NCBI GenBank assembly: GCA_018003015.1
Contig: JAGNEZ010000005.1
Span: 1-64,000 of the forward strand
Direction: 5' to 3'
DNA length: 64,000 nt
Source: Phycisphaerae bacterium
Lineage (GTDB): Bacteria; Planctomycetota; Phycisphaerae; UBA1845; PWPN01
Part shown: positions 25,503-34,312 of the stretch, piece after piece
Position numbering within the stretch: position 1 is the stretch's first letter
Layout: each line of letters opens with the position of its first letter
The notes under the pieces: generated by a model
Told to the model about the DNA's origin: nothing
Database searches by the model: none
The model's input: only the letters and a program-made list of their open reading frames with translations
Made by a program: the position numbers and the translations under genes

Positions 25503-25874
25503 TCATGCTGCGGGCTGGGCCAGTCTTCGTGACGCGGATGCCGGACGACGCACCTTGCGGGCGGGGGGCTGGCACTGCGGCTTTGGTAAGGAAGCTGGCT
25601 TGGACGTTACCATGACGACGGAGTTCATGCCGTAGGGGCCGTGCTCAAGGCCGAAGGCGGCGTAGTCGAGGAACCACTCTCCGTCGGCGAGGTACTTGAA
25701 TTGGTAGGAACCGTCGGGCAAGGTCAGGCGGCACGTCCAGTCGCCATTCTCAAGGCGAGCCATAGGGAAGCCGGCGGAGCTCCAGCCGTTGAAATCGCCG
25801 ACGAGGAAGACCTGATTAGCCTCCGGCCTGAAGAACCGGAATTCGATTTCTCCTCCTGAGACCTGGCAGACCAT
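25503..25874 (-). CDS. stand-alone CBM48 / AMPK-type glycogen-binding domain protein
   Basis: The protein has 123 residues from the ATG at 25874, which is preceded by a strong AAGGAGG at six bases; a longer frame to 25943 lacks support. Residues 5-90 form an early-set (isoamylase N-terminal/CBM48) domain: EIEFRFFRPEANQVFLVGDF, NGWSSAGFPMARLENGDWTC and GSYQFKYLADGEWFLD. The last 30 residues are a basic Pro/Ala tail. No enzyme domain is attached. It may bind glycogen or act as a regulatory subunit. Small solo CBM48 proteins are known in several phyla but poorly characterised. Confidence 0.85.
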   Translation of the reverse strand: MVCQVSGGEIEFRFFRPEANQVFLVGDFNGWSSAGFPMARLENGDWTCRLTLPDGSYQFKYLADGEWFLDYAAFGLEHGPYGMNSVVMVTSKPASLPKPQCQPPARKVRRPASASRRLAQPAA

Positions 25875-26143
25875 GGGCAACCTCCTTGTCTTTCCCCGCA
25901 CCTGCGCCTCTTCCATTGTAGCGCACGCCTTCGCGTTGGACACTCAGGGGCATCTGGTCAGGCAGGAACGCAAATGAGGAACTTTTGCTGAACCGGTCCC
26001 GACCGGATGCGACCTTGGACCGCAGCACTCTCCCATGGACGCAGCCGGCACGCCGGCGCGCTCGCTCGCCAATCGCACCAATCATACCACATTCTCGGAC
26101 CTGGGGCAAATGAGAAAGGGAGAAACCTTGCACAAAGCGCGGG

Positions 26144-27040
26144 TTATGACCTCTTGAGGAAGCCGATGGTAGATTCCATGATGCGATTGCGGAGGGCTCG
26201 GGTGGTTTCGACCTTGGTCTGTTCCTTCAGGTCTTTCAGATTGGCGAGGCAGTACTGACAGCCCAGCCGTTCGAGGTGAAAAGCGATGTACGCTCGCCAA
26301 TCCGGCTCCAGGGTGGCGAGGAGGTAAGCGCCGATGGTACTGCGTTTCAGGCAGCTGAGCCGCTGGGACTGCCAGATTTCGCTGAGGAGGAGGTCGGGGG
26401 GATCGGAGTCGAAGCCGGACGTGCCGTGCAGGACGCGATCGCGGATGCGACCGAGGCAGCGATGCTTGATGAGGGCCACGTGTTTCTCGTCCAGGCCGAC
26501 CACATCGGCCACGTCCTTGTTGCGGAGCTGGCAGTAGAAGATCATCTCCACGACCTGGAGATCGCGGAAATTGCCCGATTTCTTGTACCCGTCGAGGAGT
26601 TCGCGGAGGGCGGTGGTCAGGAGTTCCCGCTGTTGATGGTGCTGTTCGTCACGGCGGACGTACCAGCTGGCCGTCGCCACGGAGTCGGCCATCTGGATAT
26701 CCGAGCCCTCCTGTGGGTCCCCGGAGTCTCCCTTGAGGACATCTACGAGGAGGCAAGCGTTGTCCTTACGGCCGCGGAAGGCGTCGATGATCTTGTGCCG
26801 GAGGATAGTGAAGAGGAAAGTCTCGAGGCCGGCCTGTCGGCGGTAGTTAGGGAGGGCTTTGAGGAAACTGATGAAGGTATCCTGGACCAGGTCTTCGGCA
26901 TCGGCCGCCTGACGAACTTTCTGGCGCGCGAAGGCCAGGAGCCGGCCCTGGTATCGGTCCACCAGTTCGGACCACCCCTGGGCGGCGCCATGCCGGATCT
27001 GATCCAGCAAGTACTCGTCCGCCTGACTGAGTTCGCTCAT
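26144..27040 (-). CDS. ECF-type RNA polymerase sigma factor with Cys-containing C-terminal extension
   Basis: The protein has 298 residues. Region 2 is LVDRYQGRLLAFARQKVRQA, DAEDLVQDTFISFLKAL and ETFLFTILRHKIIDAFRGRK; region 4 is near MIFYCQLRNKDVADVVGLDE and HVALIKHRCLGRI. An extension of about 85 residues contains HLERLGCQYC, reminiscent of the His-Cys-Cys zinc motif of ZAS anti-sigma factors but with His-x5-Cys spacing. The start at 27040 is chosen; an in-frame GTG at 27061 would overlap the upstream gene by 11 bases. It lies at the end of the kinase/FHA cluster, so Ser/Thr phosphorylation may control it. Confidence 0.85.
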   Translation of the reverse strand: MSELSQADEYLLDQIRHGAAQGWSELVDRYQGRLLAFARQKVRQAADAEDLVQDTFISFLKALPNYRRQAGLETFLFTILRHKIIDAFRGRKDNACLLVDVLKGDSGDPQEGSDIQMADSVATASWYVRRDEQHHQQRELLTTALRELLDGYKKSGNFRDLQVVEMIFYCQLRNKDVADVVGLDEKHVALIKHRCLGRIRDRVLHGTSGFDSDPPDLLLSEIWQSQRLSCLKRSTIGAYLLATLEPDWRAYIAFHLERLGCQYCLANLKDLKEQTKVETTRALRNRIMESTIGFLKRS

Positions 27041-27050
27041 CTCGGGGGCA

Positions 27051-28889
27051 TTATGCCACACACATCAGAATGACCACAACACCAATCACTGCGGCGACAC
27101 CGGCCGCGGTCCGCATCACCCAGACGTAGTAACCCCGGGTTGCCGCGTTCAAGACCAAGTACACGACGAAGATCAGGGCCAGGAGGGCCAGACTGGACTT
27201 GGCGCTTCGGCCCCAGGTCTCCCGCACCTGGTCGACGTGGCGGTAGTACCGATCCGCCAGTTTCTGGAGATGTTCCGGGGGCAGCTTCACCAGGACGGCG
27301 CGACGATAGACCTTGCCGTAAGGGCGTTCGAAGCCCTGGTTGAACTCGGTCTTGACGAGTGAACCGCTCTGCAGTTCGCCGGTGATCTGGTTGCTGAGCC
27401 AGCCCGGTCGCTCGGCGAAGACCGAGACTGGCGTATATCGCCCGGTCCTAGCGATGTAGTCGCGTAAGTGCCGTTCGATGCCTTCGGCGGCCCGCTGGAA
27501 GGCGTCGGCCCGTGCCTGGTCTTCGGTCGGCCACAGTTGATCCGATTCGCCCAGGACCCATGTGCCCGGGCCCTGCTGGGTCCACCGGGTGAAGTCCTCG
27601 GTCCACGGGGCGTTGACGAATCGTGCGGTGCGGACCAGCTCGCCACCCTGGGTGCGCAGGGTCAGTTGAATCTCGCCGACCTCGCTGTTCGCCGACTGCT
27701 CGGGGGGCAGGTCCCTAGTGGTCACGAACCGCATGGTCATGGCGCCCGGTGTGGGTGACGGTGAATCGGCGGGTGCTGAAGCTGTCGCGTGCACCGCATC
27801 CACGGTCACCTGGAGGGGTGTTCCTGGCGGTCGTGACGGCGACCTCACCGACGCGGCCAGGTTGATTTGCTGCGTGATTTGCTGGGTCATGCGGTCCAGG
27901 ATAGCGCCGTTGAGGTCTTCGGACACGGAGAGATGAACGACGCGCAGGGTCTCATTGGGCATGAGTTCGGCGAGGAACTGGTTCAGGGAGTGGCGAGCGA
28001 GGGCCACGGTGGCGGATTGCTTTGACGGGTACAGGTCGGCCTCGAAGGCATGCTGTTCGCTGGGCGTCCACTCTACCGCGGTGGTTTTGGGGCCGTTCAC
28101 ACGGGGGCCATTGGCGGTGATCTGGCTCCTGACCCGCTCGGCCTCCCGGCTGGCCTGCTGCCGCACGGCGGCGGCCTGGGCCCGGACGTCTTCACGAATG
28201 GCGGCCGCGTCTTGGGAGACCTGTTCTCGAAGGGGGGCACCGTCCAGGCCGAGTTCGTCGCGGATACTCTCGACCATGCGGATGCGTTCATGCGAAGTGC
28301 TCGTTCGGAAGGCGAAGACGGCGAAGAAGAGGAGGAGGGGGATACCGGCCACCACTCCGATGACGATTCGCCCGAGCCGGCGTGATCGGATGAAGAGGGC
28401 GACCAGTCCGGCGATGACCGCGAGGAGGATGATCAGAGGGAGAATCATGAGGTTCATGCGGGTACCTCCCACGGTGCTCGTGGGCAGGGAGCGGTGGTTG
28501 AATCCGAAGTGTTCGCCGCCTGGAAACCTGGGCATGTCCGGGCCCGTTGGTGCCACGGGCAGGTGCGGAGTTGCGGGCCGGGGCGGTTCCAGGCTGGGCG
28601 AAACGGGCGCGATCGGATTGTCGGACGGATAGCTGACTCCTTCGATGGTCACGCTCATCGGCCCGAGGGTGGAGCGGACGGTACTGCCCGGCAGGGATGA
28701 GACGTGACTGGCATACGGCACGGCCACGAACCACAGCAGGCCCATGGTTACGGCGGCGACCATGACGACGCCTAGGGCGGTGCGGGCTTTCTGGGGGCCG
28801 ATGACGAGGATGACCGCTCCGACGATCACACCGATCACCAGCAACTCTAGGGCCCCGGGTATTCCGACCGTGCTGAAGCTTGAGGTCAT
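27051..28889 (-). CDS. multi-pass membrane protein of unknown function
   Basis: The protein has 612 residues with no family I recognise. Two N-terminal helices (ELLVIGVIVGAVILVIG; ALGVVMVAAVTMGLLWFVAV), a Pro-rich loop, two more helices (MILPLIILLAVIAGLVALFI; IVIGVVAGIPLLLFFAVF), then an Ala/Arg/Gln-rich coiled coil (REQVSQDAAAIREDVRAQAA), a soluble beta-rich region of about 270 residues, and two C-terminal helices (SSLALLALIFVVYLVLNAAT; AAGVAAVIGVVVILMCV). The N-terminal ATG overlaps the kinase stop (ATGA), so both are made together. It could be a sensor or scaffold for the Ser/Thr kinase. Confidence 0.8.
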   Translation of the reverse strand: MTSSFSTVGIPGALELLVIGVIVGAVILVIGPQKARTALGVVMVAAVTMGLLWFVAVPYASHVSSLPGSTVRSTLGPMSVTIEGVSYPSDNPIAPVSPSLEPPRPATPHLPVAPTGPDMPRFPGGEHFGFNHRSLPTSTVGGTRMNLMILPLIILLAVIAGLVALFIRSRRLGRIVIGVVAGIPLLLFFAVFAFRTSTSHERIRMVESIRDELGLDGAPLREQVSQDAAAIREDVRAQAAAVRQQASREAERVRSQITANGPRVNGPKTTAVEWTPSEQHAFEADLYPSKQSATVALARHSLNQFLAELMPNETLRVVHLSVSEDLNGAILDRMTQQITQQINLAASVRSPSRPPGTPLQVTVDAVHATASAPADSPSPTPGAMTMRFVTTRDLPPEQSANSEVGEIQLTLRTQGGELVRTARFVNAPWTEDFTRWTQQGPGTWVLGESDQLWPTEDQARADAFQRAAEGIERHLRDYIARTGRYTPVSVFAERPGWLSNQITGELQSGSLVKTEFNQGFERPYGKVYRRAVLVKLPPEHLQKLADRYYRHVDQVRETWGRSAKSSLALLALIFVVYLVLNAATRGYYVWVMRTAAGVAAVIGVVVILMCVA

Positions 28890-31800
28890 GAGAGGGCCTC
28901 CTCAGATCGGTCGCCGGGCACGGGGTGGGTTTTGCGCCGGGACTCTGGCCAACCGAGCAGGATCAATCCGGCCAACAGGAGACCGCCGCACATCATCCAA
29001 TCCTGTGCACGGCCCATTTGGCCAAGGGCGGTTTCGATGGCCGGTCCGACGCGTTCGTGGTTGAACATATCCACGATCGGCGGCCAGTTGACTGCTCCCA
29101 TCACATCGGTGAGGGCACGGAAGCAACCGAGAAACGCCGTGTAGGCGAGGATGACCCGGCCGACGTGGGCGGCGCCCGCCCGTCGCCGGGCGATCAGGGT
29201 CAACAGCATGGCGAAGACCATGATGCCGCACGCCACGGCGACGAAGGCTCGCTCCATCAGGTTGGGCCAGCCGGTGTAGTTGCCGAAATCGCGGGTCAGT
29301 TGTGTGGCGAGAGAGGGGTCGGGGAAACCGGCGGCGATCAGTGCGGGCAGATCGATGGCCGCCAGGAAGCTGACGGCCAAGCCAGCGAGGAGCACCAAGC
29401 CACTGATCACGGCCAGGAGTGGATTGGTCAATCCGCGAGGACGGGGGCTGGTCTGCAGACGAGCCGGTTGGGGCAGAGGGGCGAGGCCCGTAGCCAGGGC
29501 CTGCTGCGGCCAGATTTCGGGCGGAACGGGAGCGGCAGGCGCGGCGGGCTCGATGGTGGGCCCCGGCGTCGGGGGTGGTACGGGCGTGGGCGCGTGGGGT
29601 ACAGGATGGGCGGATGCGGGGTACTTGCCGAGCTCATCGAGGCTCTGCCAGGCCAGTAGTCGCAGGCCGTGCCGGTCGGTGAAGCTGCCGGCAATGATCA
29701 TGATGACGTCGATCAGCGTACCGACGCCCAGGAAGCCCAAGGTAAACAGCCAGATCAGTCCCGTGCCGACCTTGCCGACGTAGAAGCGGTGGAGGCCACA
29801 CAGGGGGCAGAAGAAACCGACGCAGGCTAGCAGCAGGGCCCACAAGCGTAGTCGTGCAGAGGCGCCTTGCGCATTGGGCACATAGGGCGGGGTCGCGAGG
29901 GCGACCGCGTTTGCGGAGAGGTTACTGACCGTTCGATCGGGGATGCACGCCAGGACGATGAACAGGATTGAGGGGAAGATGATGAAGCCCAAGCCGATCA
30001 GCATCTCATCGTCGCTCAGACGGCTGATGGATGCTATGAAGCATAAGGAGGTCAGCGCGGTCAAGGCGCACAGCATCAGCAGCACGGGGCGGATGAAGCT
30101 GCTCCAGGCGCTTCGATAGGTGTTCTTCACGGCTCGCACGAGGCAGAAGAGGGCGAACATGCAGGCGCCGAGGCCCGCTGCGACGGCAATGGCCACCTCA
30201 TCGCTGGACAAGCGGGCGATCCCCGCGAAGCAGAACAGCATGAGGCCTGTTCCGCTGAGCAAGGCGAACGCGAGGAGGAACAGTCCCCGTGCCCAACTGG
30301 GGAGCATGTGGGCGCCGTAGCCGGCCGGATGGTGGGGTTGGCCGGCGAGCACTCGTCCGCCGAAGGTGTCGGCTGCCGGAGGGGGCGGAGGAGGGGGCGA
30401 AAGGCGTTTGTCGTGGGTGGCCGGGGCGGGTTGCGGGGCCTGGTGGACGGCTCGGTCGGCAGTTGGGCTCCAAGCCGCCTGACCTGTGGCGGTCGAGGCC
30501 GCGGCGAGGCTATGGTGTGCGGACGGATCGAAGGGGGCCAGGACCTGGCTGACGAGTGCGACGCCGGCCATGATTCCTCCCGCCAAAGTGGCATTGCCGT
30601 CGAGGATCGTGGCCGCGATCCAGGCGATCAGACCGGCCCAGAAGGCGGCTCCGAGGGAGAGTCTTTCCGGCCGACCGGCAGCGACGTGCCGTCGCCAATT
30701 GACCAGGAACAGGGCCACGCCGGTGCTGAGCAGGGTAGCCAGCAGGGTTGTCTGCAGAATCCAGGATGCTGAACTGCGGCTGCCGAACGGGCCCAGGAGG
30801 CCGGTCAGCGGCAGGAGCATGGCCACCACCAGAGGCGCGATGTAGATCAATCGACCGAAGTCTGGACGGTGCCTCTCGCCGGACTTGAGCTGTTTCGTGC
30901 GTAAGACCACGACCACGCCCAAGGCGCCGATAATGACCGGGTTGAAGGCGATGAACCACACCGGGCTTTCGCCCATTCCTGACTTCTGGGCTGCGAAGAG
31001 GCAGGGCATGGTGCACAACAGGCCGGCAACGGCGGCGGTGCCGCCGAAAGCGAGTCGCTGGACGAAGCTGCTTTCCCCGGCCAGCTTGGCGGCAAACTTG
31101 GCCTGGGCCACGATGACCCCGCCTGCGGCGCCCATGATCGCCACGAAAGCGAACAACGGCAGCCAGAGGGGGTTTGCGGAGCCCATCGAGCTGGCGAGGA
31201 TTCCGGAGCCACCGGCCACGATGGCGGCGGTGAGGACGCCGAGCAGGCGGCGTTGATTCCAGTCCAGGGGGTCGCGGGCCGGATCCGCGACCCTCTTTGG
31301 TTGAAGCAAGGGAGTGAGGGGTGGTGGAGGAGGCGGAGGTGTCGGCCGTCCGCTGAGCCGATCGCTGAGGCGGGTGCCGACCTGGGCCATGCGTTCGCCG
31401 AACTGTTCGCCCCACTGCCCCATCCGCCGGCCGAACTCATCCATTCGCCGGCCGAACTCGTCCCAGCCTTCGCCGGTTCCGCCGGCGGGATCTGGGCCCG
31501 GTGCCGGTTGACCCAGACGAGCGCCGGTGTGCTCGGCGGAGGAACCTGGGCCGCCGGCGGTCACCTTCTGGCCGATGCGTTCGGCGACCATGGAGAGGCT
31601 TTCCGGCCGGAAGACCGATACGCTGTTGCGGACATGTTCGGCGCCGAAGACGGCCTCGACCATTTCCTGGGCTGACTGGTAGCGGTCTGTGGGGTTTTTG
31701 GCCATGGCCCTTCGGACCACGGTGGCAAAGGGCTCCTCGATGCCGGTCAAGTCGGGTTCACCGGCGAGGTGCTTCATGAGTACTTCGCCGGGCGAGGCAC

Positions 31801-32425
31801 CCAGATAGGGTGTCTGTCCGGTGAGCATCTCGTAGAGCACGACGCCGAGGGCGTAGATGTCCACGCCGCGGTCGTAGCGACCCTGGCCGATTTCTGGGGC
31901 CATGTAGTGGACGGTACCGACGGTGACGGTCTGGCCGCTGTGCACGCTGGCGCTCATGGCCTTGCTGAGGCCGTAGTCGCCGATCTTGACGTAGCCGTCC
32001 TCGTAGAAGATGTTGCCAGGTTTGAGGTCGCGGTGAACGATGCCCTGGTCGTGCAGGTAGGTAAGGCCCTTGGCGATTTCGCGGAGGAAGAACGCGGCTT
32101 TCTGGGTACCGACGCCGGCCGGGCACTGGTCGATGAGTTCGCGGAGGGAGGGGCCGGAGACGTACTCCATAATGACGAAGGGATCGCCGTCGGCGTTATG
32201 TTTGACGTCGAAGATGGTGATCAGGTGGGGGCTTTTGAGGTTCATGCAGGCGGAGACGCCGCGGAGTTCGATCTGCTCGTAGCCCTGGATGATCTTGAGT
32301 GCGACCTCGCGGCCGCTGTCGCTCAGGGCGTAGTAGACTTCTCCGAAGCCGCCCCGTCCCACCGCCCGCTGGACGGTGTAACCCTCCAGGGGGCGATCGC
32401 CGTGTTTGTAGCGGAATGCTGTCAT
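28886..32425 (-). CDS. membrane Ser/Thr protein kinase with C-terminal TM2 domain
   Basis: The protein has 1179 residues; GGAAG precedes the ATG at 32425. Kinase domain 16-280: glycine loop GRGGFGEV (23-30), Lys44 in VALK, HRDLKPGN (131-138), the metal motif as DYG (150-152) instead of DFG, and YMAPEIGQG. A Gly/Met/Arg-rich linker and a Pro-rich stretch lead to about 14-18 hydrophobic helices in several groups. One is a TM2 domain (near GLHRFYVGKVGTGLIWLFTL, followed by DVIMII). The kinase would face the cytoplasm. TM2 fused to kinases is seen in planctomycetes and some actinobacteria. It is flanked by an FHA protein, whose domain type binds phosphothreonine. Confidence 0.9.
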   Translation of the reverse strand: MTAFRYKHGDRPLEGYTVQRAVGRGGFGEVYYALSDSGREVALKIIQGYEQIELRGVSACMNLKSPHLITIFDVKHNADGDPFVIMEYVSGPSLRELIDQCPAGVGTQKAAFFLREIAKGLTYLHDQGIVHRDLKPGNIFYEDGYVKIGDYGLSKAMSASVHSGQTVTVGTVHYMAPEIGQGRYDRGVDIYALGVVLYEMLTGQTPYLGASPGEVLMKHLAGEPDLTGIEEPFATVVRRAMAKNPTDRYQSAQEMVEAVFGAEHVRNSVSVFRPESLSMVAERIGQKVTAGGPGSSAEHTGARLGQPAPGPDPAGGTGEGWDEFGRRMDEFGRRMGQWGEQFGERMAQVGTRLSDRLSGRPTPPPPPPPLTPLLQPKRVADPARDPLDWNQRRLLGVLTAAIVAGGSGILASSMGSANPLWLPLFAFVAIMGAAGGVIVAQAKFAAKLAGESSFVQRLAFGGTAAVAGLLCTMPCLFAAQKSGMGESPVWFIAFNPVIIGALGVVVVLRTKQLKSGERHRPDFGRLIYIAPLVVAMLLPLTGLLGPFGSRSSASWILQTTLLATLLSTGVALFLVNWRRHVAAGRPERLSLGAAFWAGLIAWIAATILDGNATLAGGIMAGVALVSQVLAPFDPSAHHSLAAASTATGQAAWSPTADRAVHQAPQPAPATHDKRLSPPPPPPPAADTFGGRVLAGQPHHPAGYGAHMLPSWARGLFLLAFALLSGTGLMLFCFAGIARLSSDEVAIAVAAGLGACMFALFCLVRAVKNTYRSAWSSFIRPVLLMLCALTALTSLCFIASISRLSDDEMLIGLGFIIFPSILFIVLACIPDRTVSNLSANAVALATPPYVPNAQGASARLRLWALLLACVGFFCPLCGLHRFYVGKVGTGLIWLFTLGFLGVGTLIDVIMIIAGSFTDRHGLRLLAWQSLDELGKYPASAHPVPHAPTPVPPPTPGPTIEPAAPAAPVPPEIWPQQALATGLAPLPQPARLQTSPRPRGLTNPLLAVISGLVLLAGLAVSFLAAIDLPALIAAGFPDPSLATQLTRDFGNYTGWPNLMERAFVAVACGIMVFAMLLTLIARRRAGAAHVGRVILAYTAFLGCFRALTDVMGAVNWPPIVDMFNHERVGPAIETALGQMGRAQDWMMCGGLLLAGLILLGWPESRRKTHPVPGDRSEEALS

Positions 32426-32544
32426 CGGTATTCTTCCATCACTTTTCCCACACCGCACACCGCATAGAAGGCGGCCTTATTCCCAACCTCTCGTTTTCGG
32501 AACAACTCTCGTGATCCGCGCGGCCGTGGTTGCGCAGGGCCTAC

Positions 32545-34158
32545 TCACACGGTCGTCACCACGAACGACACGGGGCCGGCGCGGACATTGGCCCCGATCG
32601 GGATGCCCGCGGCGGCATCCACCGGGGTCTCGTTGACCAGCACTTCGGCGTTGCCCTGACAGAGCAGGCGTTCGTCGCGGAGGTGCAGCACCAGGGGCTC
32701 GGGCAGCTGGTCGATACGCACATGAGCGGTGGTTCCCGGGCCAAGCACCAGGGAACGATCCATGAGGATCACCCGCCGAGCGTCGCCGCGTGGCAGGCGA
32801 GCGCCATGCAATTCGATCATAGCGGACGTACTGGCCGCATTCGGGCGTACGAACCGCATCCGGCAGCGAGGCGACAAGGCGATCTGATCGCCGTTGGCCA
32901 GGAGCTTGCGGGTCACTGGTGCATTATTGACCGCGACCGGCCGCTGGGCCACCAGGAAGTAGTCCTCGTCGTTCCGCTCGATGGTGATCACTGGGGCGTC
33001 GGGCTCGGCCATCAGGCCGATGTCTGGTCGCTGGGACGAGCTCACCGGTCCCAGGGTGACGCGGTGGCCGCGAACCACCAGGAAGCCGCCCACGCCGTCC
33101 ACCTGGAGGAGGAACTGGGGCGGCAGTCCGGTGGCCGTTCCGGGTGTTGGCGTGAGCCGGGTCTCTCCCAGGTCGGCACCGCCGGGTCGTTGATGACGCG
33201 GGTTCAGCGGTAGGGCGGCTCTACCGGGCGGTGGTTCCGCGGGCAGCGTACCGGTGGCCACCATGAGCAGGCCCAAGGGTCCGCCGCGGACCTGTTCGAG
33301 CCGCTCGGCGGTCTGCTGGAGCGCGTCCAGGGATGGTCCGATCCAGGCGGCCTCGGGAAGTACGGTGTTCAGGCGTCGCAGCACCTCGGTTGCCCGCCGG
33401 AATTCGCCGCGTTCGATCCGGTCCGCAGCCTGCCGGCATTGGGCCATGACGCCGCGTAGTTCGCTGACCTCGATGGTCTCGCCCATCAGACGGGCCAGGC
33501 GTTCGACCAGGGTGCCAGCCACATCCAGCCGTCCCTGGTGGATGGAGGAGCGGACGAAGCGGAGGACCTCGGCGCTCACCGAGGTGACCAAGCCGTCGAG
33601 TCGGTTATTGGTTGCATGAGCCTGTCGGGCCTCAACCAGGGCGGCCATGGCGGCGTCCCAATCCTGGCGTGTGCGTGCGGCGTCGGCTCGGTCGAGGGCT
33701 GCCTCAGCCCGCGTCCGAGCGGTCGCTGCCTTCTCGCGGAGTGCGGCCACCTTGACTGCGTCCTGGTCCATACCGTCGAGGAGTCCTTCGGCCATTGAAA
33801 GCCGGCCGTTCTCCAAGTGCTGGCGAGCGGCGGCGAGGGCATCCGCCCGGCGATGTTGCTCGCGTTGATCGGCCTGCATCGCCTCGTTGATTGCCGCCCG
33901 GAGTTCCGCGGCCTCATTCAGGTTGCCGCCGAGTTTGCCGGCCTTTTCGCAGTCGGCGAGGGCCTGCTGCCAGCGTGTTTCCGCCAGATGAGCCCGTCCG
34001 CGTTCGATCAAGGCTCGGGTCAGGCGGCCGATCATCTGCTGGCCGCGATAGTGAGCCCGCACGTCATCGGAGCAGGCCAACTGGAAGGCCTCGTCCAGGC
34101 GTCCGTCCTTCAGGGCGGTCTCAGCTTGTCGAATCCGTAGGATAAGCACGGGATCCAC
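32545..34158 (-). CDS. helical-repeat protein with C-terminal FHA-like domains
   Basis: The protein has 537 residues with a GTG start after GAGGCGGA. Residues 1-290 are helical with TPR-like pieces (GRAHLAETRWQQALADCEKA; LENGRLSMAEGLLDGMDQ). After a Pro-rich linker, residues 345-450 and 455-537 look like two FHA-type beta sandwiches (VVRGHRVTLGPVSSSQRPDI, VNNAPVTRKLLANGDQIAL; then MDRSLVLGPGTTAHVRIDQL, VNETPVDAAAGIPIGANVRA). FHA domains read phosphothreonine, which fits the adjacent Ser/Thr kinase. The conserved FHA Arg/Ser/His positions are only partly visible, so the second domain is less sure. Confidence 0.78.
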   Translation of the reverse strand: MDPVLILRIRQAETALKDGRLDEAFQLACSDDVRAHYRGQQMIGRLTRALIERGRAHLAETRWQQALADCEKAGKLGGNLNEAAELRAAINEAMQADQREQHRRADALAAARQHLENGRLSMAEGLLDGMDQDAVKVAALREKAATARTRAEAALDRADAARTRQDWDAAMAALVEARQAHATNNRLDGLVTSVSAEVLRFVRSSIHQGRLDVAGTLVERLARLMGETIEVSELRGVMAQCRQAADRIERGEFRRATEVLRRLNTVLPEAAWIGPSLDALQQTAERLEQVRGGPLGLLMVATGTLPAEPPPGRAALPLNPRHQRPGGADLGETRLTPTPGTATGLPPQFLLQVDGVGGFLVVRGHRVTLGPVSSSQRPDIGLMAEPDAPVITIERNDEDYFLVAQRPVAVNNAPVTRKLLANGDQIALSPRCRMRFVRPNAASTSAMIELHGARLPRGDARRVILMDRSLVLGPGTTAHVRIDQLPEPLVLHLRDERLLCQGNAEVLVNETPVDAAAGIPIGANVRAGPVSFVVTTV

Positions 34159-34212
34159 TCCGCCTCTGGGTCAGTCCATTCAGGAAGACAGTCTCGGCCC
34201 ACATCACGCCTA

Positions 34213-34221
34213 AGTATACCA
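34213..34221 (-). promoter_or_regulatory. extended -10 promoter for the FHA-protein gene
   Basis: On the minus strand the sequence reads TGGTATACT, an extended -10 element (TG-n-TATACT), about 55 bases before the GTG start of the FHA gene. No convincing -35 box is present, which is normal for this promoter class. Confidence 0.45.
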
Positions 34222-34312
34222 CTACGGTGATCGTCTGAATCGTCTGGAAGGATCGCACGGGTCGGCGGCCGCGACCACCGCGACCGCTGGGACCCGTGCC
34301 GCCGCATATGAA

